From NCBI GenBank assembly GCA_007119405.1, contig SKPT01000527.1:1-5835 (forward strand): 5,835 bases of DNA, given 5' to 3'. The first letter of the stretch is position 1. Each line of letters starts with the position of its first letter. The translations under genes were made by a program, and so were the position numbers. The stretch comes from Phycisphaeraceae bacterium. Lineage in GTDB: Bacteria > Planctomycetota > Phycisphaerae > Phycisphaerales > Phycisphaeraceae. A model generated the notes under the pieces. It saw only the letters and a program-made list of their open reading frames with translations. It was not told the origin of the DNA and ran no database searches. This document shows, piece by piece, positions 1-5,573 of the stretch.

Positions 1-759
1 CACGTGGTCAGCTACCTGGAGCTGCTGAAGCTGCCCTACACCGGCTGCAACCCGCGCGGGCTGATGCTCGCCCACGACAAGGCGCTGAGCAAGATGGTGC
101 TGCGTTACCATCGCATCTCCGTGCCGCGCTTCCACGTCTTTCCCCTGGGCCGCAAGGTCCGCAAGCCGCCGCGCCTCGAGTATCCGCTGCTGGTCAAGAG
201 CCTGACGGAGGAGGGCTCGGTCGGCATCGCCCAGGCGTCGATCGTTTACGACGACGAGAAGCTCGCCGAGCGCGTCGCTTTCATCCATCGTCAGGTCAAC
301 ACCCACGCCATCGGCGAGCAGTACATCGACGGCCGGGAGCTCTACGTCGGCGTGCTGGGCAACGACCGCCTCCAGACCCTGCCGACGTGGGAGCTGCTCT
401 TTCCCAAGCTGCGCGAGGGCGCGCCCCGCACCGCCACCGGCAAGGTCAAGTGGGACCACAAGTACCAGGCCAAGATCGGCCTGGTCAGCGACCAGGCCCG
501 CGACCTGCCCGAGGATGTCCGGAACCAGCTCCCGCACCTGTGCAAGCGCATCTACCGCGCCCTGTCGCTGTCCGGCTACGCGCGCATGGACCTGCGCCTC
601 TCGCCCGAGGGGCGTCTCTACCTCATCGAGGCCAACCCCAACCCGCAACTGGCCTACGGCGAGGACCTGGCCGAGTCCGCCCACGCCGCGGGCCTGCCCT
701 ACGACGGGTTGCTGCAGAAGATCCTGAACCTGGGCATGAGCTATCGCGTCGGGCCGTGA
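1..759 (+). CDS. ATP-grasp ligase related to D-Ala-D-Ala ligases (5' end missing)
   Basis: The open frame enters from the window edge (a His codon at 1-3) and ends at TGA 757-759, so about 252 codons of the C-terminal part are visible; the GTG at 4 is probably an internal Val. Visible ATP-grasp features are an '[11 protein letters not shown]' segment (61-93), a '[15 protein letters not shown]' strand with the ATP-contacting Lys at 196-198, 'EQYIDGREL' (316-342), and the metal-binding set Asp 589-591 ('ARMDLRL') and Glu 628-630 and Asn 634-636 ('IEANPNPQ'). This arrangement matches the Ddl branch, but the usual ligase loop 'FYDYEAKY' is replaced by 'KWDHKYQAK', and the Pro-Gly that follows the metal motif in true Ddl is replaced by 'NPQLAYGED'. 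It is therefore probably not a second Ddl; its substrate cannot be told from sequence. Similar proteins are often labelled D-Ala-D-Ala ligase by automatic annotation. The missing part should be the N-terminal pre-ATP-grasp domain. It ends 86 bases before thyA. Confidence 0.85.
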   Translation, partial: HVVSYLELLKLPYTGCNPRGLMLAHDKALSKMVLRYHRISVPRFHVFPLGRKVRKPPRLEYPLLVKSLTEEGSVGIAQASIVYDDEKLAERVAFIHRQVNTHAIGEQYIDGRELYVGVLGNDRLQTLPTWELLFPKLREGAPRTATGKVKWDHKYQAKIGLVSDQARDLPEDVRNQLPHLCKRIYRALSLSGYARMDLRLSPEGRLYLIEANPNPQLAYGEDLAESAHAAGLPYDGLLQKILNLGMSYRVGP

Positions 760-845
760 GGACGCGGGGCAAGCGACACCCCTGCCGTAAGGGCGCTCGG
801 CTCGGGCGCTCACCGCATGGGCTTGTGCGCACTACAATCACGCCC
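760..845 (+). promoter_or_regulatory. thyA promoter region; -10-like TACAAT at 833-838
   Basis: TACAAT (833-838) differs from the TATAAT consensus at one position and ends only 7 nt before the thyA ATG at 846. No purine-rich Shine-Dalgarno sequence lies in the 20 nt before the ATG. If transcription starts at the usual distance from the -10, the mRNA would begin at or within a base or two of the ATG, making it leaderless. No good TTGACA-like -35 is seen. An 8-base palindrome GTGCGCAC (825-832) abuts the -10, and GGGCGCTC is repeated at 791-798 and 804-811; either could bind a regulator, but both are short for such G+C-rich DNA. A weak hairpin (CCCT 780-783 with AGGG 790-793, flanked by AGCG/CGCT) follows the upstream gene. 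Confidence 0.5.
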
Positions 846-1688
846 ATGCGGCAATACCTCGATCTGCTCCGGTACATCCGCGACCACGGCGTCGACAAGA
901 GCGACCGCACCGGCGTCGGCACGCGATCCGTCTTCGGCTACCAGATGCGCTTCAACCTCGACCCGGCCGCGAAGGGCGAAGGCGGCGGCGGGGGCGGCGG
1001 ATTCCCCCTGCTGACCACCAAGAAGCTCCACCTCAAGTCCATCATCCACGAGCTGATCTGGTTCATCCACGGCTCGACCAACGCCCGCGAGCTCCAGCGG
1101 CACGGCGTACGCATCTGGAACGAATGGGCCGACCCCGACACCGGCGAGCTCGGGCCCATCTACGGCAAGCAGTGGCGCGCCTGGCCCCGCAACGCCGACG
1201 ACCCGGACGGCCCCGTCATCGACCAGCTCGGGCAGGTCATCGCCGACATCCGGCACAACCCCGACTCGCGCCGGCTCATCGTCAGCGCCTGGAACGTCGC
1301 CCAGATCGAGCAGATGGCCCTGCCGCCCTGCCACGTGCTGTTCCAGTTCTACGTCGCCCGCGGCCGGCTGAGCTGCCAGCTCTACCAGCGCTCGGCCGAC
1401 GTGTTTCTCGGCGTGCCGTTCAACATCGCCAGCTACGCGCTGCTGACCATGATGGTCGCCCAGGTCACGGGCCTGGAGCCCGGCGAGTTCGTGCACAGCT
1501 TCGGCGACGTGCACCTGTACAACAACCACAAGCACCAGGCCGACGAGCAGTTGACGCGCGACCCGCGTCCGCTGCCGCGCATGGAGTTGAACCCGGCGGT
1601 CAAGCGCATCGAGGACTTCACCTTCGACGACTTCACGCTCCACGACTACGACCCGCACCCGCACATCAAGGCCCCCGTCGCGGTGTAG
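846..1688 (+). CDS. thyA: Thymidylate synthase
   Basis: This 280-residue protein converts dUMP and 5,10-methylene-tetrahydrofolate to dTMP and dihydrofolate in the cytoplasm. It aligns end to end with E. coli ThyA (264 aa). The start ATG gives '[11 protein letters not shown]' like E. coli 'MKQYLELM'; the frame stays open further upstream, but that part overlaps the previous gene and has no ThyA similarity. Landmarks are the phosphate-binding Arg21 in 'SDRTGVGT', '[10 protein letters not shown]' (53-62), '[11 protein letters not shown]', the nucleophile Cys162 in '[12 protein letters not shown]' (codon at 1329-1331), '[19 protein letters not shown]', 'HLYNNHKHQ', and the C-terminal '[13 protein letters not shown]'. 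Catalytic numbering is shifted by 16 from E. coli Cys146: 11 residues come from a glycine-rich insertion at about 39-52, and 1 and 4 from two small loops. All key residues are present, so it should be active. No dihydrofolate reductase gene is next to it. It probably has its own promoter and a leaderless mRNA. Confidence 0.97.
   Translation: MRQYLDLLRYIRDHGVDKSDRTGVGTRSVFGYQMRFNLDPAAKGEGGGGGGGFPLLTTKKLHLKSIIHELIWFIHGSTNARELQRHGVRIWNEWADPDTGELGPIYGKQWRAWPRNADDPDGPVIDQLGQVIADIRHNPDSRRLIVSAWNVAQIEQMALPPCHVLFQFYVARGRLSCQLYQRSADVFLGVPFNIASYALLTMMVAQVTGLEPGEFVHSFGDVHLYNNHKHQADEQLTRDPRPLPRMELNPAVKRIEDFTFDDFTLHDYDPHPHIKAPVAV
975..1001 (+). repeat. Glycine-codon tract inside thyA
   Basis: Codons 44-52 of thyA encode Gly-Glu followed by seven glycines, using GGC/GGG/GGA triplets. 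Compared with E. coli ThyA, where 'MRFNL' is followed by only three residues before 'FPL', fourteen residues occupy this place here. The tract is in frame and the gene stays intact. It looks like triplet expansion by slippage in a surface loop. Confidence 0.85.
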
Positions 1689-1717
1689 CGCACGGACCCG
1701 ATCGGTTCACGCCCGAT

Positions 1718-1823
1718 CTGAGCGAGTCGGCGAGCGAAGATCGGGATCTGCCACCTGTGCTCGACGGGTACTTGCACGCACCGGGCAGGGCGATCCCGAC
1801 CTTCGCTCCCGTTGGTCGCTCAG
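1718..1823. repeat. Large imperfect inverted repeat in the thyA-ddl spacer
   Basis: The left arm (1718-1748) and right arm (1792-1823) pair at about 25 of 32 positions around a 43-base loop. The best core is GAGCGAAGATCGGGATC at 1732-1748 against its complement at 1792-1808 (16 of 17), with an outer perfect 8-base pair CTGAGCGA 1718-1725 / TCGCTCAG 1816-1823. It begins 29 bases after the thyA stop and could act as a transcription barrier or RNA-stabilising hairpin, although no T-run follows. Its size and sequence resemble dispersed palindromic repeats rather than a simple terminator. The rest of the spacer to 1935 is pyrimidine-rich and shows nothing else. Confidence 0.7.
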
Positions 1824-1935
1824 CTCCGGCGTTGACAGGGGCGTGGCCTCGATGCCCGCGCCCGCGCCCCGCCGCCGTGCCACCGCCGACCGCCGCCGCG
1901 GATCCCCGCTCCCCGGCCCCCGCACCTTCGCCGCC

Positions 1936-1944
1936 TGCTATCCT
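1936..1944 (+). promoter_or_regulatory. ddl extended -10 element (TGC-TATCCT)
   Basis: TATCCT at 1939-1944 is preceded by TGC (1936-1938), fitting an extended -10 (TGN-TATNNT), and ends 6 nt before the ddl ATG at 1951. The 6 bases between are GCCCCC, so there is no Shine-Dalgarno sequence. The arrangement implies transcription starting at or next to the A of the ATG, that is, a leaderless mRNA. No matching -35 is visible, as is common for extended -10 promoters. Confidence 0.5.
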
Positions 1945-1950
1945 GCCCCC

Positions 1951-2883
1951 ATGGCAGTGACGACCGATCCGTTGCGCGTGCTCGTGCTGGCCGGCGGGCC
2001 CGATCGTGAGCGCGAGGTGTCGCTGCTCTCCGGCCGCGCCGTCACCGCCGCACTCGAGCAGGCCGGCCACGACGTGCGCCAGCGCGACATCGGCCCGGAC
2101 GACCTGGCCGCCCTCGACGAGTTCGCGACCTGGCCCGGTCAGGTCATCTTCCCCGTGCTGCACGGCCGATGGGGCGAGGGCGGGCCCTTGCAGGCCATCC
2201 TCGACGAGCGCGGGCTGGCCTACGTCGGCTCGCGCGCCGACGCCGCCGAGCTGTGCATGGACAAGCACCGCAGCAAGCAACTGCTGGCCCGCAACGACAT
2301 CGCCACGCCCGAGCACGAGATTCTCGAGCCCGGCCAGGCCCCCAGGCTCCGGCCGCCCGTCGTTGTCAAACCCGTCAACGAAGGCTCGAGCATCGGCATG
2401 GCCATCTGCCACGACCGCGCCCGGCTTGACGCCGCCGTCACCGAGCTCACCGAGCACCATGCGCCGCTGATGCTCGAGCGCTACATCCCCGGCATGGAGC
2501 TGACCGTCGGCGTGATCGAGTCGCCGGGGACCTACGGCCCCGAGCCGCTGCCGCCGATCCACGTCGTTCCCGCCGGCACGTTCTACGACTACGACGCCAA
2601 GTACGAACGCGACGACACGCAGTACCTCTTCGAGATCGACCTGCCTGGGCTCGTCCTGGCGGAGCTTCAGCGCCTGGCGCTGGTCACCTGCGAGCTGCTC
2701 GGCGTGAGGCACCTGGCGCGGGTGGACTTCATCCTCGACGACAGCCAGCAGCCGTGGGTGCTGGAGGTCAACACCATCCCGGGCTTCACCGGCCATTCGC
2801 TGCTGCCCATGGCCGCGGCGCATGCGGGCATCGACATGCCCGAGCTGACCGACCGCCTGGTCCGCCTGGCGCTGGCGCGGTGA
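1951..2883 (+). CDS. ddl: D-alanine--D-alanine ligase
   Basis: This 310-residue cytoplasmic enzyme joins two D-alanines using ATP to make the dipeptide added to UDP-MurNAc-tripeptide in peptidoglycan synthesis. Length and motifs match E. coli DdlB (306 aa): N-terminal 'LAGGPDREREVSLLSG' (13-28, with Glu20 equivalent to DdlB Glu15), 'FPVLHGRWGEGGPLQ', 'MDKHRSKQLL', the ATP-grasp strand 'VVVKPVNEGSSIGMAI', 'LERYIPGMELTVGV', the omega loop 'GTFYDYDAKYERDDTQY', metal ligands in 'ARVDFIL' and 'LEVNTIPGFTGHS', and 'LLPMAAAHAGI'. The tyrosine of 'DAKY' corresponds to the DdlB residue that favours D-Ala over D-lactate as second substrate, so an ordinary D-Ala-D-Ala product is expected. The ATG at 1951 is chosen because homology begins there; the open frame extends upstream but into low-complexity sequence. 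It faces ispE convergently. Confidence 0.96.
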   Translation: MAVTTDPLRVLVLAGGPDREREVSLLSGRAVTAALEQAGHDVRQRDIGPDDLAALDEFATWPGQVIFPVLHGRWGEGGPLQAILDERGLAYVGSRADAAELCMDKHRSKQLLARNDIATPEHEILEPGQAPRLRPPVVVKPVNEGSSIGMAICHDRARLDAAVTELTEHHAPLMLERYIPGMELTVGVIESPGTYGPEPLPPIHVVPAGTFYDYDAKYERDDTQYLFEIDLPGLVLAELQRLALVTCELLGVRHLARVDFILDDSQQPWVLEVNTIPGFTGHSLLPMAAAHAGIDMPELTDRLVRLALAR

Positions 2884-2960
2884 GGCTTGCGGGGATCACG
2901 GGTCGACTGAAATGCGCTGGAGCGCCTTCATCCATCTGTGACGGGTGCGGCTTGAACTTC

Positions 2961-2986
2961 AAACCAGCTTGCCGGCCAGGTTTTTT
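2961..2986 (+). terminator. Weak intrinsic-terminator-like site after ddl
   Basis: AAACC (2961-2965) can pair with GGTTT (2979-2983), followed by further Ts to 2986, about 80 bases past the ddl stop. The stem is short and the inner part GCCGGCC pairs poorly. An alternative stem, TTGCCGG 2969-2975 with CCGGCAA 2994-3000, uses the same region. Either could end ddl transcripts, but neither is a strong intrinsic terminator. Confidence 0.25.
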
Positions 2987-3053
2987 GGTTCATCCGGCAA
3001 TTCCGGGGCCGCCGTGACAATGCCACCCCGAAGGGGGGACAAGCCGCGGTACC

Positions 3054-3196
3054 CAACGCCGTGAACTATTCGGCGGCGGCGTTAATGTAGGGTGGGTAGA
3101 GCGAAGCGAAACCCACCACGATGCTCGTAGATCCCAGGCAAGACTGGTGGGTTTCGCTTCGCTCTACCCACCCTACATCAATAGTTCACGGCGTTG
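3054..3196. repeat. Long nested palindrome (34-bp plus 17-bp perfect arms)
   Basis: The inner arms 3085-3118 and 3145-3178 are perfectly complementary over 34 bases around a 26-base loop. The outer arms 3054-3070 and 3180-3196 are perfectly complementary over 17 bases. Between outer and inner stems there is one base on the right (3179) but fourteen on the left (3071-3084, CGG-rich), a one-sided bulge. One reading of the inner arm gives Trp-Val-Glu-Arg-Ser-Glu-Thr-His, a phrase I recall from spurious ORFs in many bacterial genomes, which points to a widely dispersed palindromic repeat. Lying between convergent ddl and ispE, it could block read-through in both directions. No transposase gene is present. 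Confidence 0.9.
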
Positions 3197-3202
3197 CGCG
3201 GC

Positions 3203-3219
3203 ACCCCACGACTTGGGGT
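3203..3219. repeat. Small hairpin ACCCCA-CGACT-TGGGGT
   Basis: A 6-bp perfect stem (3203-3208 with 3214-3219) and 5-base loop. It is followed by TAATG on the + strand and has no T-run on either strand. It lies about 95 bases past the ispE stop and could help end transcription from either side, but support is weak. Confidence 0.3.
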
Positions 3220-3226
3220 TAATGCA

Positions 3227-3266
3227 ACCATTCAAGGATCAATAAACCGACCATTCAAAGGTCGAT
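3227..3266. repeat. Imperfect 17-base direct repeat, A+T-rich
   Basis: ACCATTCAAGGATCAAT (3227-3243) and ACCATTCAAAGGTCGAT (3250-3266) agree at 14 of 17 positions and start 23 bases apart. The second copy lies in a short hairpin, CGACC (3248-3252) with GGTCG (3260-3264) around ATTCAAA. The function is unknown. Confidence 0.4.
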
Positions 3267-3314
3267 GGTTCACAGCGTTGGGTGGCCCCCCGCGCCGTTT
3301 CCGACCGCGCGACA

Positions 3315-4220
3315 TCACGATGCCGTGGGCGTCGGTGGCGCCTGCACAGCCAAAGCCGCGACTTGCCCGGTCTCGGCGACGCGTTGCGCCAGCGCCGGCG
3401 CCTCGCGTTGATCCGCCGCGACCACGAACATCGCCGCGCCCGAGCCGGTCACGTGCACCGGACGCTCCAGCCGCTGCTCCAGGGAGGCGCGCAGCGTCGC
3501 CAGTTGCGGCCGCACGCGCATCGCCGGCTCGGCCAGGTCGTTGAACAACTCGACACCCCGCACCCGCCCGGCGTGCGCGAGGCTGGTGACGCGGTCGACC
3601 CGGAGCTCACCGCCGTCGCCCGCCAGCTCATCGAACGCCGCGTACACCGCCGCCGTCGGGCACGCCACAGCGGCCGGCAGCAGCAGCGCCAGGTGCACCG
3701 GCTCGGCCAGCGGCGTCGGCTCGATGCGCTGGCCCCGCCCCGTCACCAGCGCCGCCGGCGTCCCGCGCAGCGCGCGCACGAGGAACACGACGTCGCTGCC
3801 CAGCTCGGCCGCCAGCTCGCCCAGCCTCGCCTCGCCCAGGCCCAGCTTGAAAAGCTCATCCAGGGCCACGAGCATCGCGGCCGCGTCGCTCGATCCCCCG
3901 CCCAGGCCGGCGCCCGGCGGCACGCGCTTGGCGATCGTCACGTCCACCGGCAGCGTACGCCCCGCCTCGCGCTCGGCAAGCCCATGCGCCCGCACCGCCA
4001 GGTCCCTGTCCAGAGGCCAATCGACCTGGCGCCCCGCCGCCGGGCCCGCCTCGTCGAAGCTGATGCGCCACCTGCTGGCCCCGGCGTCGCGGCGGCTCAA
4101 GGTCAGCTCGTCGCCGAAGTTAAGCGCCACCATCCAACTGGCGATCGGGTGATAGCCCGACCCCTCGGCCGGCCCGACGCTCAGCGCCAGGTTCACCTTG
4201 GCGGGGCAGAGCAGCTTCAT
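3315..4220 (-). CDS. ispE: 4-diphosphocytidyl-2-C-methyl-D-erythritol kinase
   Basis: This 301-residue GHMP-family kinase phosphorylates CDP-methylerythritol at the 2-hydroxyl with ATP, a middle step of the MEP route to isopentenyl diphosphate. The start at 4220 gives 'MKLLCPAKVNLALSV', matching E. coli IspE 'SPAKLNLFL', with substrate-contacting Lys8; the frame is open upstream but without homology. The ATP-binding GHMP motif is 'PPGAGLGGGSSDAAAML' (101-117), the catalytic Asp is Asp143 in 'LGSDVVF', and the third GHMP motif is 'VTGSGAAMFVV' (257-267). Length is near the family's usual 280-300. Odd points are 'DVV' where most family members have Asp-Val-Pro, and a proline/threonine-rich tail. 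It converges on ddl and diverges from the secreted protein gene. The essential residues are present, so function is expected. Confidence 0.95.
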   Translation of the reverse strand: MKLLCPAKVNLALSVGPAEGSGYHPIASWMVALNFGDELTLSRRDAGASRWRISFDEAGPAAGRQVDWPLDRDLAVRAHGLAEREAGRTLPVDVTIAKRVPPGAGLGGGSSDAAAMLVALDELFKLGLGEARLGELAAELGSDVVFLVRALRGTPAALVTGRGQRIEPTPLAEPVHLALLLPAAVACPTAAVYAAFDELAGDGGELRVDRVTSLAHAGRVRGVELFNDLAEPAMRVRPQLATLRASLEQRLERPVHVTGSGAAMFVVAADQREAPALAQRVAETGQVAALAVQAPPTPTAS

Positions 4221-4227
4221 CGATGCG

Positions 4228-4233
4228 ATCCTA
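4228..4233 (-). promoter_or_regulatory. ispE -10-like element TAGGAT, or part of a ribosome site
   Basis: Read on the minus strand, TAGGAT ends 7 nt before the ispE ATG, the same position as the elements before thyA and ddl. It matches TATAAT at four of six positions. The same bases contain AGGA at 8 nt from the ATG, so they could instead be a Shine-Dalgarno sequence. The sequence alone does not decide between the two readings. Confidence 0.35.
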
Positions 4234-4235
4234 CA

Positions 4236-4259
4236 AAGCCGCGGGCGGCTTCGCGAAGC
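4236..4259. promoter_or_regulatory. Two overlapping dyads in the ispE / secreted-protein divergent spacer
   Basis: GCTTCGCGAAGC at 4248-4259 is a perfect 12-base palindrome. It overlaps AAGCCGC (4236-4242) with GCGGCTT (4245-4251), a 7-bp dyad with a 2-base centre. The pair covers the place of the ispE -35 (minus strand) and lies about 40 bases upstream of the TACAAT of the divergent gene. A regulator binding here could affect both genes. No regulator gene is nearby, and short G+C-rich palindromes also arise by chance. Confidence 0.35.
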
Positions 4260-4297
4260 GCTGCCCCCGCCCCGTCCGACCCGGCGCCTTGGCGTTG

Positions 4298-4325
4298 TAC
4301 AATCCGGCGACACCCGCTCCAGGAG
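4298..4325 (+). promoter_or_regulatory. Promoter -10 (TACAAT) and ribosome binding site of the secreted protein gene
   Basis: TACAAT at 4298-4303 lies 29 bases before the ATG at 4333, and AGGAG at 4321-4325 is 7 nt before it. Together these imply a normal short leader of about 20 bases with a good ribosome binding site, unlike thyA and ddl. The -35 position (4275-4280, TCCGAC) is a poor match. The AGGAG decides the start: no other start codon in this frame nearby has such support. Confidence 0.55.
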
Positions 4326-4332
4326 CCTCCCC

Positions 4333-5556
4333 ATGCCCACCAGCCACCTGATCGCCCTCGCCGCGCTGTCCCTGCTCCTGCTCGCCCTGCCCGCGCGTGC
4401 GGAGACGCCCTACGCGCCGTGGACCAACGGCCCGCCGAACGACCCGGCCTACTTCCCGGTGGGCGTCTGGGCCCAGGCGTCGGGCAACATCGAAGCCTAC
4501 CAGGAGCTGGGCGTGAACCTCTACGTCGCGCTGCACGGCGGGCCGACCGAGCAGCAGCTCACGGCCCTGCACGAGGCGGACATGCACGCCATCGCCTCGC
4601 TCAACGACTACGCCCGCTCGCTGCTCGAGGCCGACAGCGAGTTGCTGGACGTGGTGGTGGCGTGGATGCACCGCGACGAGCCGGACAACGCCCAGGCCGA
4701 CGGCGAAGGCGGCTGGGGCGCGCCGGTGCCCACCGACGAGATCCAGCGCCTCGGCGACGAATGGCGCGCGATCGACCCGACCCGGCCCGTCTACCTCAAC
4801 CTCGGCTGGGGCGTGGGCTGGGACGGCTGGTACGGCCGGGGCGTGCGCACCAACCAGCCCGGGGACTACCCCGAGTACATCCAGGGCACGGATATCGTCT
4901 CGTTCGACATCTATCCAGGCTCCATGGCCCCCGGCGACGCGATCTACCGCGAGCACTGGCGCGTCGCCTGGGGCACGCAGCGGCTGCGCGACTGGGCCGA
5001 CGACCACAAGCCCGTCTGGACGATCCTCGAATGCTCGGCGATCGGCGCCGGGGAGAAGGTCAGCCCCACGGAGCTGCGCGCCCAGGTGTGGATGTCGATC
5101 ATCCACGGAGCCACCGGCATCGTCTGGTTCACCCACATCTTCGAGGACGGCGCCTACGTCACCGACAGCGCCATCCTGCGCGACGAGGAGCTTCGGCCCA
5201 CGTTCCGCGAGGTCAATCATCGCCTGCACGAGCTGGCCCCGGTGATCAACAGCCCGAGCATCAACGATCGGGTCACGGTCGAGATCGTTGAGGGCGAGGC
5301 GGATGACGAGATCCGGCGCGAGCGCGGCATCGAGCCCGTCGCGGCGATGCTCAAGGAGCACGACGGGGCGCTGTATCTGTTCGCCGTGCGCATGCGCGAC
5401 AGCGAGGCGACGGCGCGCTTCACCATCGACGGGCTCGAGGGCGAGCACGTGGCCGAGCTGATCGGCGACGAGGGCGAGGTGGGGCTGGAGGCGGGCCGAT
5501 TCGAGCAGCGCTTCGACGCGTGGGGGACGTATCTATATCGCATCGAGCTTGATTGA
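4333..5556 (+). CDS. Secreted TIM-barrel protein, putative glycoside hydrolase of unknown specificity
   Basis: A 407-residue protein with a signal peptide: a hydrophobic stretch at about 6-19 and a likely cleavage site Ala-Arg-Ala after residue 23. The n-region has no Lys or Arg, which is unusual. The mature part reads as an (alpha/beta)8 barrel to about residue 310: 'FPVGVWAQ' (41-48), 'LGVNLYVALHGG' (59-70), 'AWMHRDEPDNAQ' (110-121), 'PVYLNLGWGVGWDGWYG' (152-168), 'DIVSFDIYP' (187-195), 'PVWTILECSA' (227-236) and an 'IIHGATGIVWF' strand. A beta-rich C-terminal domain (about 315-407) follows, ending 'GTYLYRIELD'. By analogy with clan GH-A, Glu116 would be the acid/base and Glu233 the nucleophile, 117 residues apart. 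I recall similar 'DEPDNAQ' proteins in Planctomycetota and Verrucomicrobiota, mostly annotated hypothetical. No carbohydrate-binding domain or lipobox is seen. The substrate is unknown, and a non-enzymatic role is possible. Confidence 0.8.
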   Translation: MPTSHLIALAALSLLLLALPARAETPYAPWTNGPPNDPAYFPVGVWAQASGNIEAYQELGVNLYVALHGGPTEQQLTALHEADMHAIASLNDYARSLLEADSELLDVVVAWMHRDEPDNAQADGEGGWGAPVPTDEIQRLGDEWRAIDPTRPVYLNLGWGVGWDGWYGRGVRTNQPGDYPEYIQGTDIVSFDIYPGSMAPGDAIYREHWRVAWGTQRLRDWADDHKPVWTILECSAIGAGEKVSPTELRAQVWMSIIHGATGIVWFTHIFEDGAYVTDSAILRDEELRPTFREVNHRLHELAPVINSPSINDRVTVEIVEGEADDEIRRERGIEPVAAMLKEHDGALYLFAVRMRDSEATARFTIDGLEGEHVAELIGDEGEVGLEAGRFEQRFDAWGTYLYRIELD

Positions 5557-5573
5557 AGTGCCGCGTCCAAGAA

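Larger units (their letters stand above)
3051..3283. repeat. Terminal inverted repeat pair, 15/16 match, enclosing the palindrome
   Basis: ACCCAACGCCGTGAAC at 3051-3066 is matched in inverted orientation by GTTCACAGCGTTGGGT at 3268-3283 with one mismatch. The same left sequence also pairs perfectly with the nearer outer arm at 3184-3196, so GTTCACRGCGTTG occurs three times, once inverted and twice direct. This gives the roughly 233-base segment the look of a small non-autonomous element. I find no convincing target-site duplication just outside it. Confidence 0.5.
2884..3314. other. 431-base convergent spacer between ddl and ispE
   Basis: I see no credible gene here. The spacer lies between two converging stop codons and holds a weak terminator-like site (2961-2986), a CCCC-GAA-GGGG hairpin (3026-3036), the long nested palindrome (3054-3196), a further hairpin (3203-3219), and an A+T-rich patch with short repeats (about 3217-3283). 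A+T content in parts of this stretch is clearly above that of the flanking genes. Confidence 0.7.

Noticed and set aside
387..845. In-frame upstream extension of thyA
   Set aside because: It overlaps the ATP-grasp gene in another frame, is Arg/Pro/Ala-rich out-of-frame translation and has no ThyA similarity; homology starts at the ATG at 846.
1832..1837. Perfect TTGACA -35 hexamer in the thyA-ddl spacer
   Set aside because: No -10-like sequence lies 15-19 bases downstream; the region there is almost pure G+C. It is too far from the ddl -10 at 1939.
1666..2823. 385-residue open frame on the - strand opposite ddl
   Set aside because: An antisense shadow: ddl on the + strand has full-length homology, while this frame shows no domain and is rich in Gly/Val/Asp/His.
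3051..3283. Insertion sequence with transposase
   Set aside because: Repeated ends are present but there is no transposase open frame and no clear target duplication, so at most a non-autonomous element.
3282..5291. 669-residue open frame on the + strand
   Set aside because: It runs antisense through ispE and out of frame through the secreted-protein gene; composition is Arg/Ala/His-rich as expected of high-G+C shadow frames.
4231..5448. 405-residue open frame on the - strand opposite the secreted-protein gene
   Set aside because: Antisense shadow of a gene that has a signal peptide, a ribosome site and recognisable family motifs.
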